Source: Lysinibacillus sphaericus (GTDB lineage: Bacteria; Bacillota; Bacilli; Bacillales_A; Planococcaceae). From it: a stretch of DNA of 64,000 nucleotides. Both the position numbers and the translations under genes were made by a program. This document shows positions 28,952-38,478 of the stretch, piece by piece. The number at the start of each line of letters is the position of its first letter. Position 1 is the first letter of the stretch. A model generated the notes under the pieces. The model was given only the letters and a program-made list of their open reading frames with translations, made no database searches and was not told the DNA's origin. The stretch spans positions 4,588,001 through 4,652,000 of the forward strand of contig NZ_CP015224.1 of the NCBI RefSeq assembly GCF_001629735.1. The letters run 5' to 3'.

Positions 28952-29373
28952 GTCAGACTTTTGGCGGTGTTTTTTTTTGAGAAAAAATTATATGCTTTTT
29001 TTGTTGTGTAATTTTGTTATAAAATTAAACTTTTTTATTAAAATTAACTTGTGGTGTACACGTCAAATTGACAATTTTCTCGTTTACTTTAGTTAAATGA
29101 GAACAGCTGAGAGTCATAAAAAGATGTTTAAAATGCATGTAAAGTGGGAATAGTAGTAGTAGTTCGGAATGTTGTGAAAAAAGTATATACATTTAAAAGG
29201 TATATAAAAAGACAGAAAATTTAGCGAGACACCCATTCTTTTTTTTATTGGAACTATATTCAAAAACAGCAGAGTACTGTATAATGGTACTGTGTATTTT
29301 ACATTACATTAATTCTAATTTAACACACTGGTTTATAGATATGATTACAAAATGAAAGGATGTGTCAGAAGGA
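28952..29373. other. intergenic region upstream of spx
   Basis: About 420 AT-rich bases between the divergent trpS leader and spx. A consensus TATAAT at 29280-29285 with a weak -35 (TATTCA at 29257-29262) could drive spx. No open frame with a plausible ribosome binding site was seen. B. subtilis spx has several promoters, so more may be present. Confidence 0.5.
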
Positions 29374-29772
29374 ATGATCGTAACTCTATTTACATCACCA
29401 AGTTGTACCTCTTGCCGTAAAGCGAAAGCATGGCTTGAGGAGCACGAAATTCCCTATACAGAACGTAATATATTTTCTGAACCACTAAGTATTAGTGAAA
29501 TTAAAAAAATCTTACGTATGACGGAAGACGGCACAGATGAAATTATTTCTACGCGTTCGAAAATATTCCAAAAATTAAATGTAGATGTGGAAAGTTTACC
29601 TTTACAACGTTTATATGAATTAATTCAGGAATATCCTGGTTTATTGCGCCGACCAATTATTCTAGATGAAAAACGTCTACAAGTTGGCTATAACGAAGAT
29701 GAAATTCGCCGTTTTTTACCTCGAAAAGTTCGAGCATATCAGTTGCAAGAAGCACAAAGAATGGTGAATTAA
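29374..29772 (+). CDS. spx: redox-sensing transcriptional regulator Spx
   Basis: A 132-residue ArsC-like protein, nearly identical in pattern to B. subtilis Spx (131 residues). The redox switch Cys10-x-x-Cys13 (SPSCTSCRK) is present, as are [11 protein letters not shown] and the [20 protein letters not shown] tail. Spx binds the alpha C-terminal domain of RNA polymerase and rewires transcription under thiol stress. ATG at 29374 gives the family-standard N-terminus; GTG at 29362 would add four residues. SpxH, the adaptor for its degradation, is encoded at 34.4 kb. Confidence 0.96.
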   Translation: MIVTLFTSPSCTSCRKAKAWLEEHEIPYTERNIFSEPLSISEIKKILRMTEDGTDEIISTRSKIFQKLNVDVESLPLQRLYELIQEYPGLLRRPIILDEKRLQVGYNEDEIRRFLPRKVRAYQLQEAQRMVN

Positions 29773-29801
29773 TTTTATCTATTCTGAATAAAATAAGTAG
29801 T

Positions 29802-29845
29802 AGATGTTACAGCTGTGAGATGCATATTGTGACATCTATTTTTTT
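29802..29845 (+). terminator. terminator after spx
   Basis: Stem AGATGTTACA (29802-29811) / TGTGACATCT (29828-29837), then a T-rich tract. Confidence 0.75.
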
Positions 29846-30207
29846 ATGTTTTACTTATGTAATACCTTCTATATAAAGTATAATAATTAATAGTGGAAAG
29901 TCATATATTTCCGTTAAAGTATGTTAAACTTGATTTAAGTTAAATAGTTTACTACAATTTCAATAATTCAAATATCTTCTGTGAAACGGTGTATATCCTT
30001 TTCATTTTATGACAGAACAGCATACAATAGTGTTAGAGACAACTGTGAATAAAAAATTTTAACGTTTGCAGTTCCTCGTGTGGTTTTACTGGTGTGGTCA
30101 AAGGTTGAAAAACAAATGCAGTATGAAGGTTAAAAAAAAAGAATAAAAGCATACTAATGAAACAAAACTGTTTTTCGACATATGACAGTGAAGGGAGATG
30201 AGGTCTA
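29846..30207. other. intergenic region upstream of mecA
   Basis: About 360 AT-rich bases. It ends in a strong ribosome binding site for mecA (AAGGGAGATGAGG). I saw no open frame or structured RNA that I can name. Confidence 0.5.
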
Positions 30208-30876
30208 GTGGACATCGAACGTGTAAATGAAAATACACTTAAGCTCTTTATTACGTACAATGATATAGAGGATCGCGGCTATAGTCGTGAAGAAATCTGG
30301 TACAATCGAGCAAAGGGTGAACAGCTTTTTTGGGATATGATTGATGAAGTAAATACGGAGGATTATTTTGATGTAGAAGGTCCGATTTGGATTCATATCA
30401 ATGCATCTGAAGTAGGCTTAGAAATCATTGTCACACGTGCACATATCTTAAAAGACGGTGAAACATTAGATGGTCATTCGAATTTTGATGAACACAAAGA
30501 GATGTTTGCACCATTCGATGAAGTTGGGGATGATCTTCTTAGCCAACTAACTCAATTTGGTGACATGGATGAATCAGAATTATTTATGGATACAGACATT
30601 TATGTATATAAATTTAAAGATATTGATGAGTTAATCCCTGTTGCAAAGCGAATGACAGACGAATTAGTGGATTCCTCATTATTTAAATATGAAAATTGGT
30701 ACTATTTAGTGGTTGATTTTGGTAATGCAGATGAAGAGTTAAACCGTCACGATCGAAATGCAGTCATCAAAGAATTTTTAACGCCATCTAATTTTACGAT
30801 TCATCGTTTAGAGGAGTACGGCGAAAAAATTATGGAATTTAATTGCTTTGAGACAGTTCGAAAATACTTTGCTTAA
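30208..30876 (+). CDS. mecA: adaptor protein MecA
   Basis: A 222-residue ClpC adaptor. The N-terminal substrate-binding part starts MDIERVNENTLKLFITYNDIEDRGYSREEIW-like, an acidic linker spans about 85-120, and the C-terminal ClpC-binding domain follows. In B. subtilis MecA targets ComK for ClpCP degradation and activates ClpC. Start GTG follows AAGGGAGATGAGG. Position between spx and coiA is conserved. Confidence 0.95.
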   Translation: MDIERVNENTLKLFITYNDIEDRGYSREEIWYNRAKGEQLFWDMIDEVNTEDYFDVEGPIWIHINASEVGLEIIVTRAHILKDGETLDGHSNFDEHKEMFAPFDEVGDDLLSQLTQFGDMDESELFMDTDIYVYKFKDIDELIPVAKRMTDELVDSSLFKYENWYYLVVDFGNADEELNRHDRNAVIKEFLTPSNFTIHRLEEYGEKIMEFNCFETVRKYFA

Positions 30877-30900
30877 GCATTTGTTTACTTGATTTTTTAG

Positions 30901-30950
30901 ACTGTAGTGAGACTCGGTAAATTTATCGAGATTCACTACAGTTTTTTTAT
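30901..30950 (+). terminator. terminator after mecA
   Basis: Stem 30901-30916 / 30927-30942 with a small internal mismatch, followed by seven T. Confidence 0.8.
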
Positions 30951-31055
30951 ACGAAATGTTCAATAGTAGCATTTTATAAATTTCAAGAAAAAGCAGCTTT
31001 TATTTTGTGATAGCTAATAATGTTTACTATAGTTGGGCTAAAAGGAGCTGATTAT

Positions 31056-32177
31056 ATGTTGATTGCCTATAACCATCTTCAGCAGCTTTTTCACCCATAT
31101 CAATATACGAGAGAAGCATTGCAGAAATATAGGCGCCAGATGACATTTTTTTGTCCTCAATGTCTAGAACCAGTTCATTTAAAAATTGGTTCCTATACTA
31201 TCCCACATTTTGCACATCATACGCAAAATCAATGTTCAAAGTACTTTGCAGAAGGTGAATCAAAACTTCATTTACAAGGTAAAATTCAATTGTTTGAATG
31301 GCTACAAAAGCTTAGGCTTAAAGTGGAGCTGGAGCCCTATTTAACAGAGCTTTCTCAGCGTCCAGATTTACTTGTTGCTTTTGACAATAACAACTTCGCA
31401 CTGGAATTTCAATGTAGCCCCATTACTCATGATAAATGGCAAAAACGGACAATAGGCTATGAAACAAATAACATACAACCAATTTGGCTCTTTCTAACTC
31501 CTCAAAGGAACGAAGCAATCACTGGTATTAGAAAAATAAGCATTTCCCCATTACTACAAAAGTCATTTATGACCACTTCAACAGGCCTTCCTTATTTAAT
31601 GACCTTTAATGCCAAAACTGCACAATTTGTATATTGGACGAATCTCCTCCATGTCCATGGGCATACTTTTATAGGTAAAGTACAAAAAATCTCAATAAAA
31701 CAACAACGCTTTCCATTTTATATACCAACTTGTATTTCCTTAGAAGAATTTCAACAGTATTGGCAGCTATATAAACGTGCTTGCCAGCAATTTACAAATA
31801 GGCGCCTCCTACATAGTAAGCAGGGCGTACATGATTCATTTTTACGAAGTTGTTATGAGATGAATTTTTCTATTTCGGCAATGCCCTCTTATATCGGTAT
31901 TCCCGTAAAAGAAGGGACAGCCATCTCGTTATTTGCGAGTGAATGGCAAACTATGCTGTGGTTTTTTAGTCAACAGTTAGGTTTAGAGCCTTATGATCTA
32001 AAAAAACACCATATACAAGATTTTCTAATTCAATATCACTTAAAGTATACAGGACAGGCAGTAAAGGCTGTTCAACAATATAGCCGAATATTGAAAGGAA
32101 TAAAACAAGATCACAAACTACAGGATATTTGTGAGCAAGTGTACGCACAATTATTTGCAATTGCCGCAATATACTGA
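31056..32177 (+). CDS. coiA: competence protein CoiA-like
   Basis: A 373-residue CoiA family protein. It has an N-terminal zinc-finger-like segment (FFCPQCLEPVHLKIG...PHFAHH) and a nuclease-like core (LQGKIQLFEWL, RPDLLVAFDNNNFALEFQCSPI). CoiA acts with RecA during transformation in streptococci and is ComK-regulated in B. subtilis. ATG at 31056 is chosen for the AAAGGAG ten bases upstream. The neighbours mecA and pepF match the B. subtilis order. Confidence 0.85.
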   Translation: MLIAYNHLQQLFHPYQYTREALQKYRRQMTFFCPQCLEPVHLKIGSYTIPHFAHHTQNQCSKYFAEGESKLHLQGKIQLFEWLQKLRLKVELEPYLTELSQRPDLLVAFDNNNFALEFQCSPITHDKWQKRTIGYETNNIQPIWLFLTPQRNEAITGIRKISISPLLQKSFMTTSTGLPYLMTFNAKTAQFVYWTNLLHVHGHTFIGKVQKISIKQQRFPFYIPTCISLEEFQQYWQLYKRACQQFTNRRLLHSKQGVHDSFLRSCYEMNFSISAMPSYIGIPVKEGTAISLFASEWQTMLWFFSQQLGLEPYDLKKHHIQDFLIQYHLKYTGQAVKAVQQYSRILKGIKQDHKLQDICEQVYAQLFAIAAIY

Positions 32178-32224
32178 GAAAATATGAGAGTATAGGGAAA
32201 AAAGCACATATAAAGGGGGCTGGC

Positions 32225-34048
32225 ATGCACATGGCTAGTAACAGTAATCAAATTTTGGTAAGAAATGAAGTACCGAAAGAATTAACATGGCGATTAGAGG
32301 ACATTTTTGCATCTGACGCACTTTGGGAAGAGGAGTTTAAGGAAGTTGCAGAACTTGCTAAAAAAGCATCTAGTTTTGCAGGAACTTTAAATAATGGGGC
32401 ACAGGCATTATTAGCGGCTTTACAGTATCACGACCATATTTATGAACGTGCAATGAAGCTCTACACATATGCTCATATGCGTTACGATCAGGATACGACA
32501 AATAGTTTTTATCAAGATATGAATAGCCGTATACAAACATTAGCAACTAGTATTTCTGCGGGGCTATCATTTTTAACGCCAGAAATTTTGGCATTAAATG
32601 AGGAAACAATTGAAAGCTATTTAGCTGAAAGTCAAGACCTACAATTATATAAGCAATCTTTAAAAGAGATTACAATGGCACGTCCACATGTCTTACCAGC
32701 GGAACAGGAAGCATTACTGGCTCAAATGTCTGAGGTCACTGGCACTGCATCTAATACATTTAGCATGTTAAATAATGCGGATTTGGAGTTCCCTTTTGTA
32801 AAAAATGAAGAAGGGGAAGAAGTACAACTTACACATGGTAACTATATTAAGTTTTTAGAGAGCAAAGATCGCTCAGTTCGTGAAGGGGCGTTTAAAGCCA
32901 TGTACGAAACATATGGCAAGTTTAAAAACACGTTTTCTTCAACACTAACAGGGAATGTGAAGAAACATAATGTGAGCGCTCGTATTCGCCATTATGACTC
33001 AGCACGTGAGGCAGCGATGTCTAATAATTTCATTCCTGAAAATGTTTACGATCAATTAGTAGAAACCATCCATAAGCATTTACCTGCAATGCAGCGTTAT
33101 ATTTCGTTACGTAAGAAGCTTTTAGGTGTGGATGAATTGCATATGTGGGATTTATTTGCACCACTTGTAAAAGAAGTAGAAATGAAGGTTACTTACGACG
33201 AAGCTAAGGATATTTTAGTGAAGGCTTTAGCACCATTAGGAGAGGAATATCAAAATATCGTACAAAACGGACTAGATAACCGTTGGGTAGATGTTTTAGA
33301 GAATAAAGGGAAACGAAGTGGTGCATACTCGTCCGGTGCCTATGGAACAAATCCTTATATCCTAATGAATTGGCAAGATAATGTGAATAATCTATTTACG
33401 TTGGCACATGAATTTGGTCATAGTGTTCATAGTTATTATTCAAGAAATAATCAGCCATTTGTTTACGGGGATTATTCTATTTTTGTGGCTGAGGTTGCTT
33501 CGACATGTAATGAAGAATTATTAAATGACTATTTACTCAAAACCATTGATGACCCTCAACAAAAAATCTATTTATTAAATCATTGGTTAGACGGTTTCAG
33601 AAGTACAGTTTTCAGACAAACAATGTTTGCTGAGTTCGAACATCTAATTCATCAAATGGATAAAAACGGTGAATCTTTGACAGCTGATCGATTGACTGAA
33701 GTGTATTATGAACTTAATAAAAAGTACTTCGGTGATGATATGGCTGTGGATGAGGAAATTGGTTTAGAGTGGGCTCGCATTCCGCACTTCTACTATAATT
33801 ACTATGTTTATCAATATGCGACAGGTAAATCAGCAGCTACAGCATTGAGTAAACAGATTTTAGAGGAGGGTAAACCGGCTGTAGAACGTTATATTAATAA
33901 CTTCTTAAAAGCAGGTTGCTCGGATTTCCCAATTGAAGTATTAAAGGCAGCAGGTGTTGATATGAACGTTGCGAAGCCAATAGAGGATGCTTGTAAAGTA
34001 TTTGAAGATCGTTTAAATGAATTAGAAAAATTATTGTTGAATAACTAA
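32225..34048 (+). CDS. pepF: oligoendopeptidase F
   Basis: A 607-residue M3 family zinc metallopeptidase acting on short peptides in the cytoplasm. The zinc site His395-Glu-Phe-Gly-His399 (LAHEFGHSVH) is visible, with the downstream EVAST glutamate ligand. ATG at 32225 follows AAAGGGGG; ATG at 32231 is an alternative. The gene is followed by a strong terminator. Confidence 0.94.
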   Translation: MHMASNSNQILVRNEVPKELTWRLEDIFASDALWEEEFKEVAELAKKASSFAGTLNNGAQALLAALQYHDHIYERAMKLYTYAHMRYDQDTTNSFYQDMNSRIQTLATSISAGLSFLTPEILALNEETIESYLAESQDLQLYKQSLKEITMARPHVLPAEQEALLAQMSEVTGTASNTFSMLNNADLEFPFVKNEEGEEVQLTHGNYIKFLESKDRSVREGAFKAMYETYGKFKNTFSSTLTGNVKKHNVSARIRHYDSAREAAMSNNFIPENVYDQLVETIHKHLPAMQRYISLRKKLLGVDELHMWDLFAPLVKEVEMKVTYDEAKDILVKALAPLGEEYQNIVQNGLDNRWVDVLENKGKRSGAYSSGAYGTNPYILMNWQDNVNNLFTLAHEFGHSVHSYYSRNNQPFVYGDYSIFVAEVASTCNEELLNDYLLKTIDDPQQKIYLLNHWLDGFRSTVFRQTMFAEFEHLIHQMDKNGESLTADRLTEVYYELNKKYFGDDMAVDEEIGLEWARIPHFYYNYYVYQYATGKSAATALSKQILEEGKPAVERYINNFLKAGCSDFPIEVLKAAGVDMNVAKPIEDACKVFEDRLNELEKLLLNN

Positions 34049-34052
34049 TTAA

Positions 34053-34090
34053 TGAGGCTATAGGAATATTCCTATAGCCTCATTTTTTTT
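34053..34090 (+). terminator. terminator after pepF
   Basis: Fourteen-base-pair stem 34053-34066 / 34069-34082 and a run of eight T. Confidence 0.88.
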
Positions 34091-34201
34091 ATAGGTAGCT
34101 TTATTTGAAAGGAAAGAATAATGATTTTTTTTGATTTCTAAATACTTTAAAAGAGTGCATCTAGGAAAAATACTGTTTGAAATCGCTTTCTATTTGACAA
34201 A

Positions 34202-34254
34202 TTTGTGAATCTAGTATTGGATTCATTGCTAAATATATTATTCCGTGATAGAGT
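34202..34254 (+). promoter_or_regulatory. roxS promoter with ResD-like upstream motif
   Basis: TTGCTA (34226-34231), 17-base spacer, TAGAGT (34249-34254). Upstream, TTTGTGAAT at 34202-34210 matches the ResD-binding sequence reported for B. subtilis, at about -60. This fits ResDE activation of roxS. Confidence 0.55.
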
Positions 34255-34259
34255 AATTC

Positions 34260-34277
34260 TTGTGAAATAAATCACAA
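34260..34277. promoter_or_regulatory. Rex/Fnr-like palindrome at the roxS start
   Basis: TTGTGAAATAAATCACAA overlaps the predicted transcription start. It differs from the Rex consensus TTGTGAA-N4-TTCACAA at one position and also contains an exact TGTGA-N6-TCACA Fnr box. By position a repressor role is likely, as reported for Rex at B. subtilis roxS. Confidence 0.7.
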
Positions 34278-34383
34278 AACAAACATACACCCCTTTGTTT
34301 GAACGTGAACATTTCTCCCATCCCCTTTGTGAAAAAGAAGCGTCTCTATCGGTCGAGGATAGAGGCGTTTCTTTGTTTTTTTA
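34261..34383 (+). ncRNA. roxS: RoxS/RsaE small regulatory RNA
   Basis: The transcript region carries the RsaE/RoxS signature in order: AATCACAAAACAAACATAC, then CCCCTTTGTTTGAA, then ATTTCTCCCATCCCCTTTGTG. It ends with a terminator hairpin (34341-34367, CGTCTCTATC / GATAGAGGCG) and a T-rich tail. The C-rich single-stranded motifs pair with ribosome binding sites of central-metabolism mRNAs in B. subtilis and S. aureus. The position between pepF and spxH matches B. subtilis. The 5' end is inferred from the promoter. Confidence 0.92.
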
Positions 34384-34433
34384 TAGTATAAAATAAGGAC
34401 TCAACTAATGATTAGTTAAGTCCTTAACGTTTA

Positions 34434-35243
34434 TTATTTAAGACGCCATAAAGTAGCGTGAGTTGTCTGGATTCGTTCAATCTTTTGTTGCAGCATACGT
34501 TTCTTTAGTTCACGTTCAGCTGCTTGTTCTGTTAATGAATAGATAAATGCTATTTCATTTGTAGAAAGTGTATGGAATTTTGAAAATAAGTCCTCTATTG
34601 ATGGTAAAGGCTGACGTACCAGCTGTTCATTGAGCATTTCTTGTAAAATATGTTCATAAACTTCATAGGCATAGCTACCACTAACTTTTAGTCCCTCATC
34701 TTCAATACATTCATTGAAAAATACAATACTAGGGACTTCGTCAACTTCCATTTCACGTTTAATGTATAAATCACATTGGAAAGCGCGTGCTGCTTCCTTT
34801 GAACCGAAGTCAACGGTGAATTCAGTCATATCTAATTGAATATCCTCTGCGATTTTTAAAAGAGTAGCATAGGAGTTTACATCTTGATGGCTTAGTAATA
34901 CATATTCTTGTAATTTCGATAAATATCGTGCTCCGGCGCGTTTTCCCTGTAATTCGGCCGCTTTAATAGCGATAGAAGGTAATACAGGATGATTAATATC
35001 TAGCTCTATGCCTGAGATACAGCCCTTTACACGCTTACTTAAGCAGTTTAAAGAAGTAAGCTCAGTGCTTAAAACAAAACGCCAAGTGAAGTAATGGTTG
35101 TATTCAAGCTGTAATTTACGGAGCACAGCTTGCATGCTAAAAGCTTCAGGACAAAGTGGATCTACGAAAATATACAATTCAATAGGCTTATTGGCAGTAG
35201 AAATCGTTGGCGTTGGTTCTTGTAGCATTTGAATATTATTCAC
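34434..35243 (-). CDS. spxH: ClpXP adaptor protein SpxH (YjbH)
   Basis: A 269-residue DsbA/thioredoxin-like adaptor that delivers Spx to ClpXP. The FVDPLCPEAFSMQ motif near the N-terminus replaces the redox CxxC by CPEA, as in YjbH. GTG at 35243 is preferred: GAGGGGG lies nine bases upstream, and the start overlaps the end of the haemoglobin gene, coupling the two. An ATG at 35267 would precede that ribosome binding site. Confidence 0.88.
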   Translation of the reverse strand: MNNIQMLQEPTPTISTANKPIELYIFVDPLCPEAFSMQAVLRKLQLEYNHYFTWRFVLSTELTSLNCLSKRVKGCISGIELDINHPVLPSIAIKAAELQGKRAGARYLSKLQEYVLLSHQDVNSYATLLKIAEDIQLDMTEFTVDFGSKEAARAFQCDLYIKREMEVDEVPSIVFFNECIEDEGLKVSGSYAYEVYEHILQEMLNEQLVRQPLPSIEDLFSKFHTLSTNEIAFIYSLTEQAAERELKKRMLQQKIERIQTTHATLWRLK

Positions 35244-35643
35244 GTAACAATTCCCCCTCATCGTCATTAGGCGTATTAACCATGTGATGAGCTGTTAATA
35301 CTAAACGTTGATAATAAGTTTCACGGAACTTTCCTTCCAAACCTACTTCATCCATAGCTTCTGACATACATTCCAGCCAAGCCTGTGCGCGGTCTGGTGT
35401 AATTGGAAAATTCATATGACGTGCACGCATCATTGGATGTCCATGTTCTTCAGTAAAGAGATTAGGTCCACCTAAATACTGTGTTTGAAATTGAATTTGC
35501 TTACGGGCTGTCTCTGTCAAATCCTTTGGAAAGATTGGAATAAGATCAGGATGCTGAGCAACTCTTTTATAGAACGCATGAATAAGCTCTTCCAGTTTTT
35601 CAGCCCCCAGCTCCTCATAAGGAACAGTGTATTTTCGACTCAT
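35236..35643 (-). CDS. truncated haemoglobin (group II, YjbI-like)
   Basis: A 135-residue 2-over-2 globin. The proximal His region is HPMMRARHMNF, with LGGPNLFTEEHG before it and the WLECM helix after it, typical of group II (TrHbO). It binds O2/NO and, in B. subtilis, is encoded with yjbH; the two genes overlap by 8 bases here. A role in NO or oxidative protection near SpxH is inferred. Confidence 0.9.
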   Translation of the reverse strand: MSRKYTVPYEELGAEKLEELIHAFYKRVAQHPDLIPIFPKDLTETARKQIQFQTQYLGGPNLFTEEHGHPMMRARHMNFPITPDRAQAWLECMSEAMDEVGLEGKFRETYYQRLVLTAHHMVNTPNDDEGELLRE

Positions 35644-35862
35644 AGGTTATATGCTCCTTTAATTCTTTATATCGTAAAGTACCATTTATATACTCCGTCA
35701 TCAGTAAAATGTGAATTTCTTGTGACTACCTTCATTCTATCAACGTCTTTTCGTTTTCACAAATAAAGAGCTCTTTCGAATTGTTGTTCGCTATAAAAGC
35801 ACAAATTTCACCACAGCGGGTGAAATTTGTTGGAAAAAAGATAGATAGTAGGAATAATGCGA

Positions 35863-36642
35863 TTACACTGTGAAGTAATTCATCACTTTTTTGACATAAT
35901 TCTGTGTTTCTTTGAAAGGAGGAATGCCTCCATATTTTGTGACACGAGAAGCGCCTGCATTATAGGCAGCTAATGCTAGTGTAGGATCATTATCAAACTT
36001 ATCTAGCATTTGACGCAAATACTTTGCCCCAGCCATAATATTTTGTTCTGGATCAAAAGCATTCGTAACCCCTAGATACTGTGCTGTGCGAGGCATTAAT
36101 TGCATCAAGCCTTGCGCGCCTGCATGACTAACAACGGATGGATTAAAATTGGATTCCTGCTTAATGACGGCTGCAATAAGTTTTTCAGGCACACCATATG
36201 TAGCTGATGCTTTTTCGATAATAGCAGCATATTGATCTGCTCCTGCCAAAGAGTTTGCATAGGCAGTTGAGCCAATTACATGATCAGAAACATAGGAGTC
36301 GAGTTTTGTATTCCCATAAGAGGTTGCTAATGCCTGCTTAACAGAATCAGGAATGTACACAGCATTAGAACCTTTGTATAACAATGATTCAAGTGTAGCT
36401 TCTGATGTATTAGCCAACTGATTGAAGATATCAGCGTTTGCTGTGCCTCCACCTAGTAGGCTCGATAATGTGGCATTGCTAGCAGTTGAAGCATCTCCCA
36501 ATAATTCATTCATCATGTCAGAAAAAATAGATTGATTGTCTGTTAAAGCGTTTGTAGATGAACCATCTGTCGAACCAAGTGTTTGTAATGCTTGAATCTC
36601 CATTAAAGATCTTAGTGATTGAATATCCAAGAGGTTAGTCAC
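35863..36642 (-). CDS. lytic transglycosylase, SLT domain (YjbJ/CwlQ-like)
   Basis: A 259-residue protein with a low-complexity N-terminal half (S/T/N-rich) and a C-terminal SLT domain (about 135-255). The catalytic Glu is in VIKQESNFNP, followed by GAQGLMQLMPRTA and ALAAYNAGASRV. It cleaves peptidoglycan glycan strands. No clear signal peptide is visible, as in YjbJ. The start may be TTG at 36630, which is better spaced from AAAGGTGA than the GTG at 36642. Confidence 0.85.
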   Translation of the reverse strand: MTNLLDIQSLRSLMEIQALQTLGSTDGSSTNALTDNQSIFSDMMNELLGDASTASNATLSSLLGGGTANADIFNQLANTSEATLESLLYKGSNAVYIPDSVKQALATSYGNTKLDSYVSDHVIGSTAYANSLAGADQYAAIIEKASATYGVPEKLIAAVIKQESNFNPSVVSHAGAQGLMQLMPRTAQYLGVTNAFDPEQNIMAGAKYLRQMLDKFDNDPTLALAAYNAGASRVTKYGGIPPFKETQNYVKKVMNYFTV

Positions 36643-36658
36643 CTTTCTTTTTAAACTA

Positions 36659-37246
36659 TTATGAATTTTGCTGCTGTAAAGCCTTCATGAAGCGGGCGAT
36701 TTTCTTATCAGTTTCTTGCTTTTGAATACCATGTTGTTGTAAAAATTCGTCGAAGATTGCTTTCCCTTTTATGGCATCTTTTGCTTCATATTCTACCTCA
36801 TAATCGTCGCACTGCAAATAGTAAGAATGGTCAAAAACAAGAAGCCCCTCTTTATACGGAATTTCGACACGATCTGTAGTAAGCGAACCAAACACACGTA
36901 ATTGGTCTAAAGGAATGCTATGAATGGCAAGTTTTTTGGCGACCTCTTGAGCGAAAAAGCCTTCGCCCTTCAGCATTTTCTGAGCTTGAGCCGCTGTTAA
37001 TTGATCTGTAGTTTCAAGGTGGGCATGCTCAGTATTTTTTTCTTTAAGTGTACATTCATAATATTCACCAATTTGTCTAATACGCAATCCACTTTGTAGC
37101 TTGCGAATAGCCTGAGTAGCTGTGTCGAAATAATGATTTGTTTGACGATGAATAGCATTTTTATGAATGTGGAAATCTTGTAACAGTTGCTCGTATTGAT
37201 GTTTAGTTAGGAGATTTTTAAACTCGATTTCAATTTCTTGTGTCAT
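36659..37246 (-). CDS. CYTH domain protein (YjbK-like)
   Basis: A 195-residue triphosphate-tunnel enzyme. The N-terminal ExExK signature (EIEIEFK) is intact and the tunnel strands carry the usual Arg/Lys/Glu pattern (GLRIRQIG, ECTLKEK). Such proteins hydrolyse inorganic triphosphate or related substrates. It lies head-to-head with yjbL and next to relQ, as in B. subtilis. Confidence 0.88.
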   Translation of the reverse strand: MTQEIEIEFKNLLTKHQYEQLLQDFHIHKNAIHRQTNHYFDTATQAIRKLQSGLRIRQIGEYYECTLKEKNTEHAHLETTDQLTAAQAQKMLKGEGFFAQEVAKKLAIHSIPLDQLRVFGSLTTDRVEIPYKEGLLVFDHSYYLQCDDYEVEYEAKDAIKGKAIFDEFLQQHGIQKQETDKKIARFMKALQQQNS

Positions 37247-37373
37247 ATTTATTCACCTATTTATTTTTTTATTTTTCATTCGCTGTTTCGCTTGATTTAA
37301 CATTTACACACTGCAACTATTTACCCTCTGTGCTAAAATAAGAGGAAGAGTACAACGAAAAGGGGAACCGCAC

Positions 37374-37757
37374 GTGCGTAAAATTTACACAATAGAAACA
37401 TCGAATTTTGAACAAGATCAACTTCATTTTAGTTTAAACGACAATGAAGTAAATTTACAGTTAAAACCTGCTGGACAACTTATTGCAGATTCAGATGATT
37501 TTGCATTTATTTATTTACTGGATGCAGGTGAAGACTATCATTACTTGCGTTTTCCACCGAGTAGTTGGGAGAATCTTGTACATATTTTACAAAAAAAGAA
37601 AGATCCAATACTACGAATAAATGATGAAGCAATCGAGCTTATTAATTTCTACGATGAATTGGAAATGCTCGTGTATAATATTGAAGGAAATTACAATTAC
37701 GGGGCAGAATTTGTCCAAACAGTGGAACAACACTTCAAGGCAATTCTCGCTGAATAG
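37374..37757 (+). CDS. YjbL-like hypothetical protein
   Basis: A 127-residue acidic cytoplasmic protein starting at GTG behind AAAAGGGGA. I assign it to YjbL by size and position before relQ; no catalytic motif is visible. Function is unknown. Confidence 0.65.
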   Translation: MRKIYTIETSNFEQDQLHFSLNDNEVNLQLKPAGQLIADSDDFAFIYLLDAGEDYHYLRFPPSSWENLVHILQKKKDPILRINDEAIELINFYDELEMLVYNIEGNYNYGAEFVQTVEQHFKAILAE

Positions 37758-37810
37758 AAAGACAAAACGAACAGACGGTGTTCGATACCGAATGTCGGGA
37801 GGTTTTTGTG

Positions 37811-38476
37811 ATGGGACAATGGGAAATATTTTTAAGTCCTTATAAACAAGCAGTAGATGAACTAAAAGTAAAATTAAAGGGCATGCGTTCACAATTTGGT
37901 ATTGTTAATGCCAATTCACCTATCGAATTTGTAACAGGACGTGTGAAGCCCTTAGCAAGTATATATGATAAAACATTGGAAAAAGGGTTAGCCTTTGAGC
38001 CATCTAAACAACTTGGTGATGAACTCGGTGATATTGCCGGTCTTCGAATTATGTGTCAATTTGTGGATGATATTGCTACAGTAACTGAGCTTATCCGTCA
38101 ACGAAAAGATATGCGTGTAGTGGAAGAACGCGATTATATTACACATAATAAACCAAGTGGTTATCGCTCTTACCATATGATTGTTGAATACCCTGTTGAA
38201 ACGATTCAGGGCAAAAAGGTAGTGTTAGCCGAAATCCAAATACGAACACTCGCTATGAATTTTTGGGCATCTATTGAGCACTCTTTAAATTATAAATATA
38301 AGGGCATGTTCCCAGAGGAAATAAAAAATCGCTTGCAAAGTGCTGCTGAGGCAGCATTTCGCTTGGATGAGGAAATGTCATCTATTCGTAGTGAAATTCA
38401 AGAAGCGCAGGCGTATTTCAGCGAATATAAGGAAGCATCGAATCCTAATTTATTATCGGAGAAGGAGCGTGACTAA
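37811..38476 (+). CDS. relQ: small alarmone synthetase RelQ (YjbM)
   Basis: A 221-residue single-domain (p)ppGpp synthetase. Seen: [41 protein letters not shown] and [23 protein letters not shown], the RelA/SpoT synthetase motifs, with no hydrolase domain. ATG at 37811 is chosen for the GGGAGG eight bases upstream. It precedes NAD kinase by two bases, so both are in one operon with the pseudouridine synthase. Confidence 0.93.
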   Translation: MGQWEIFLSPYKQAVDELKVKLKGMRSQFGIVNANSPIEFVTGRVKPLASIYDKTLEKGLAFEPSKQLGDELGDIAGLRIMCQFVDDIATVTELIRQRKDMRVVEERDYITHNKPSGYRSYHMIVEYPVETIQGKKVVLAEIQIRTLAMNFWASIEHSLNYKYKGMFPEEIKNRLQSAAEAAFRLDEEMSSIRSEIQEAQAYFSEYKEASNPNLLSEKERD

Positions 38477-38478
38477 CA

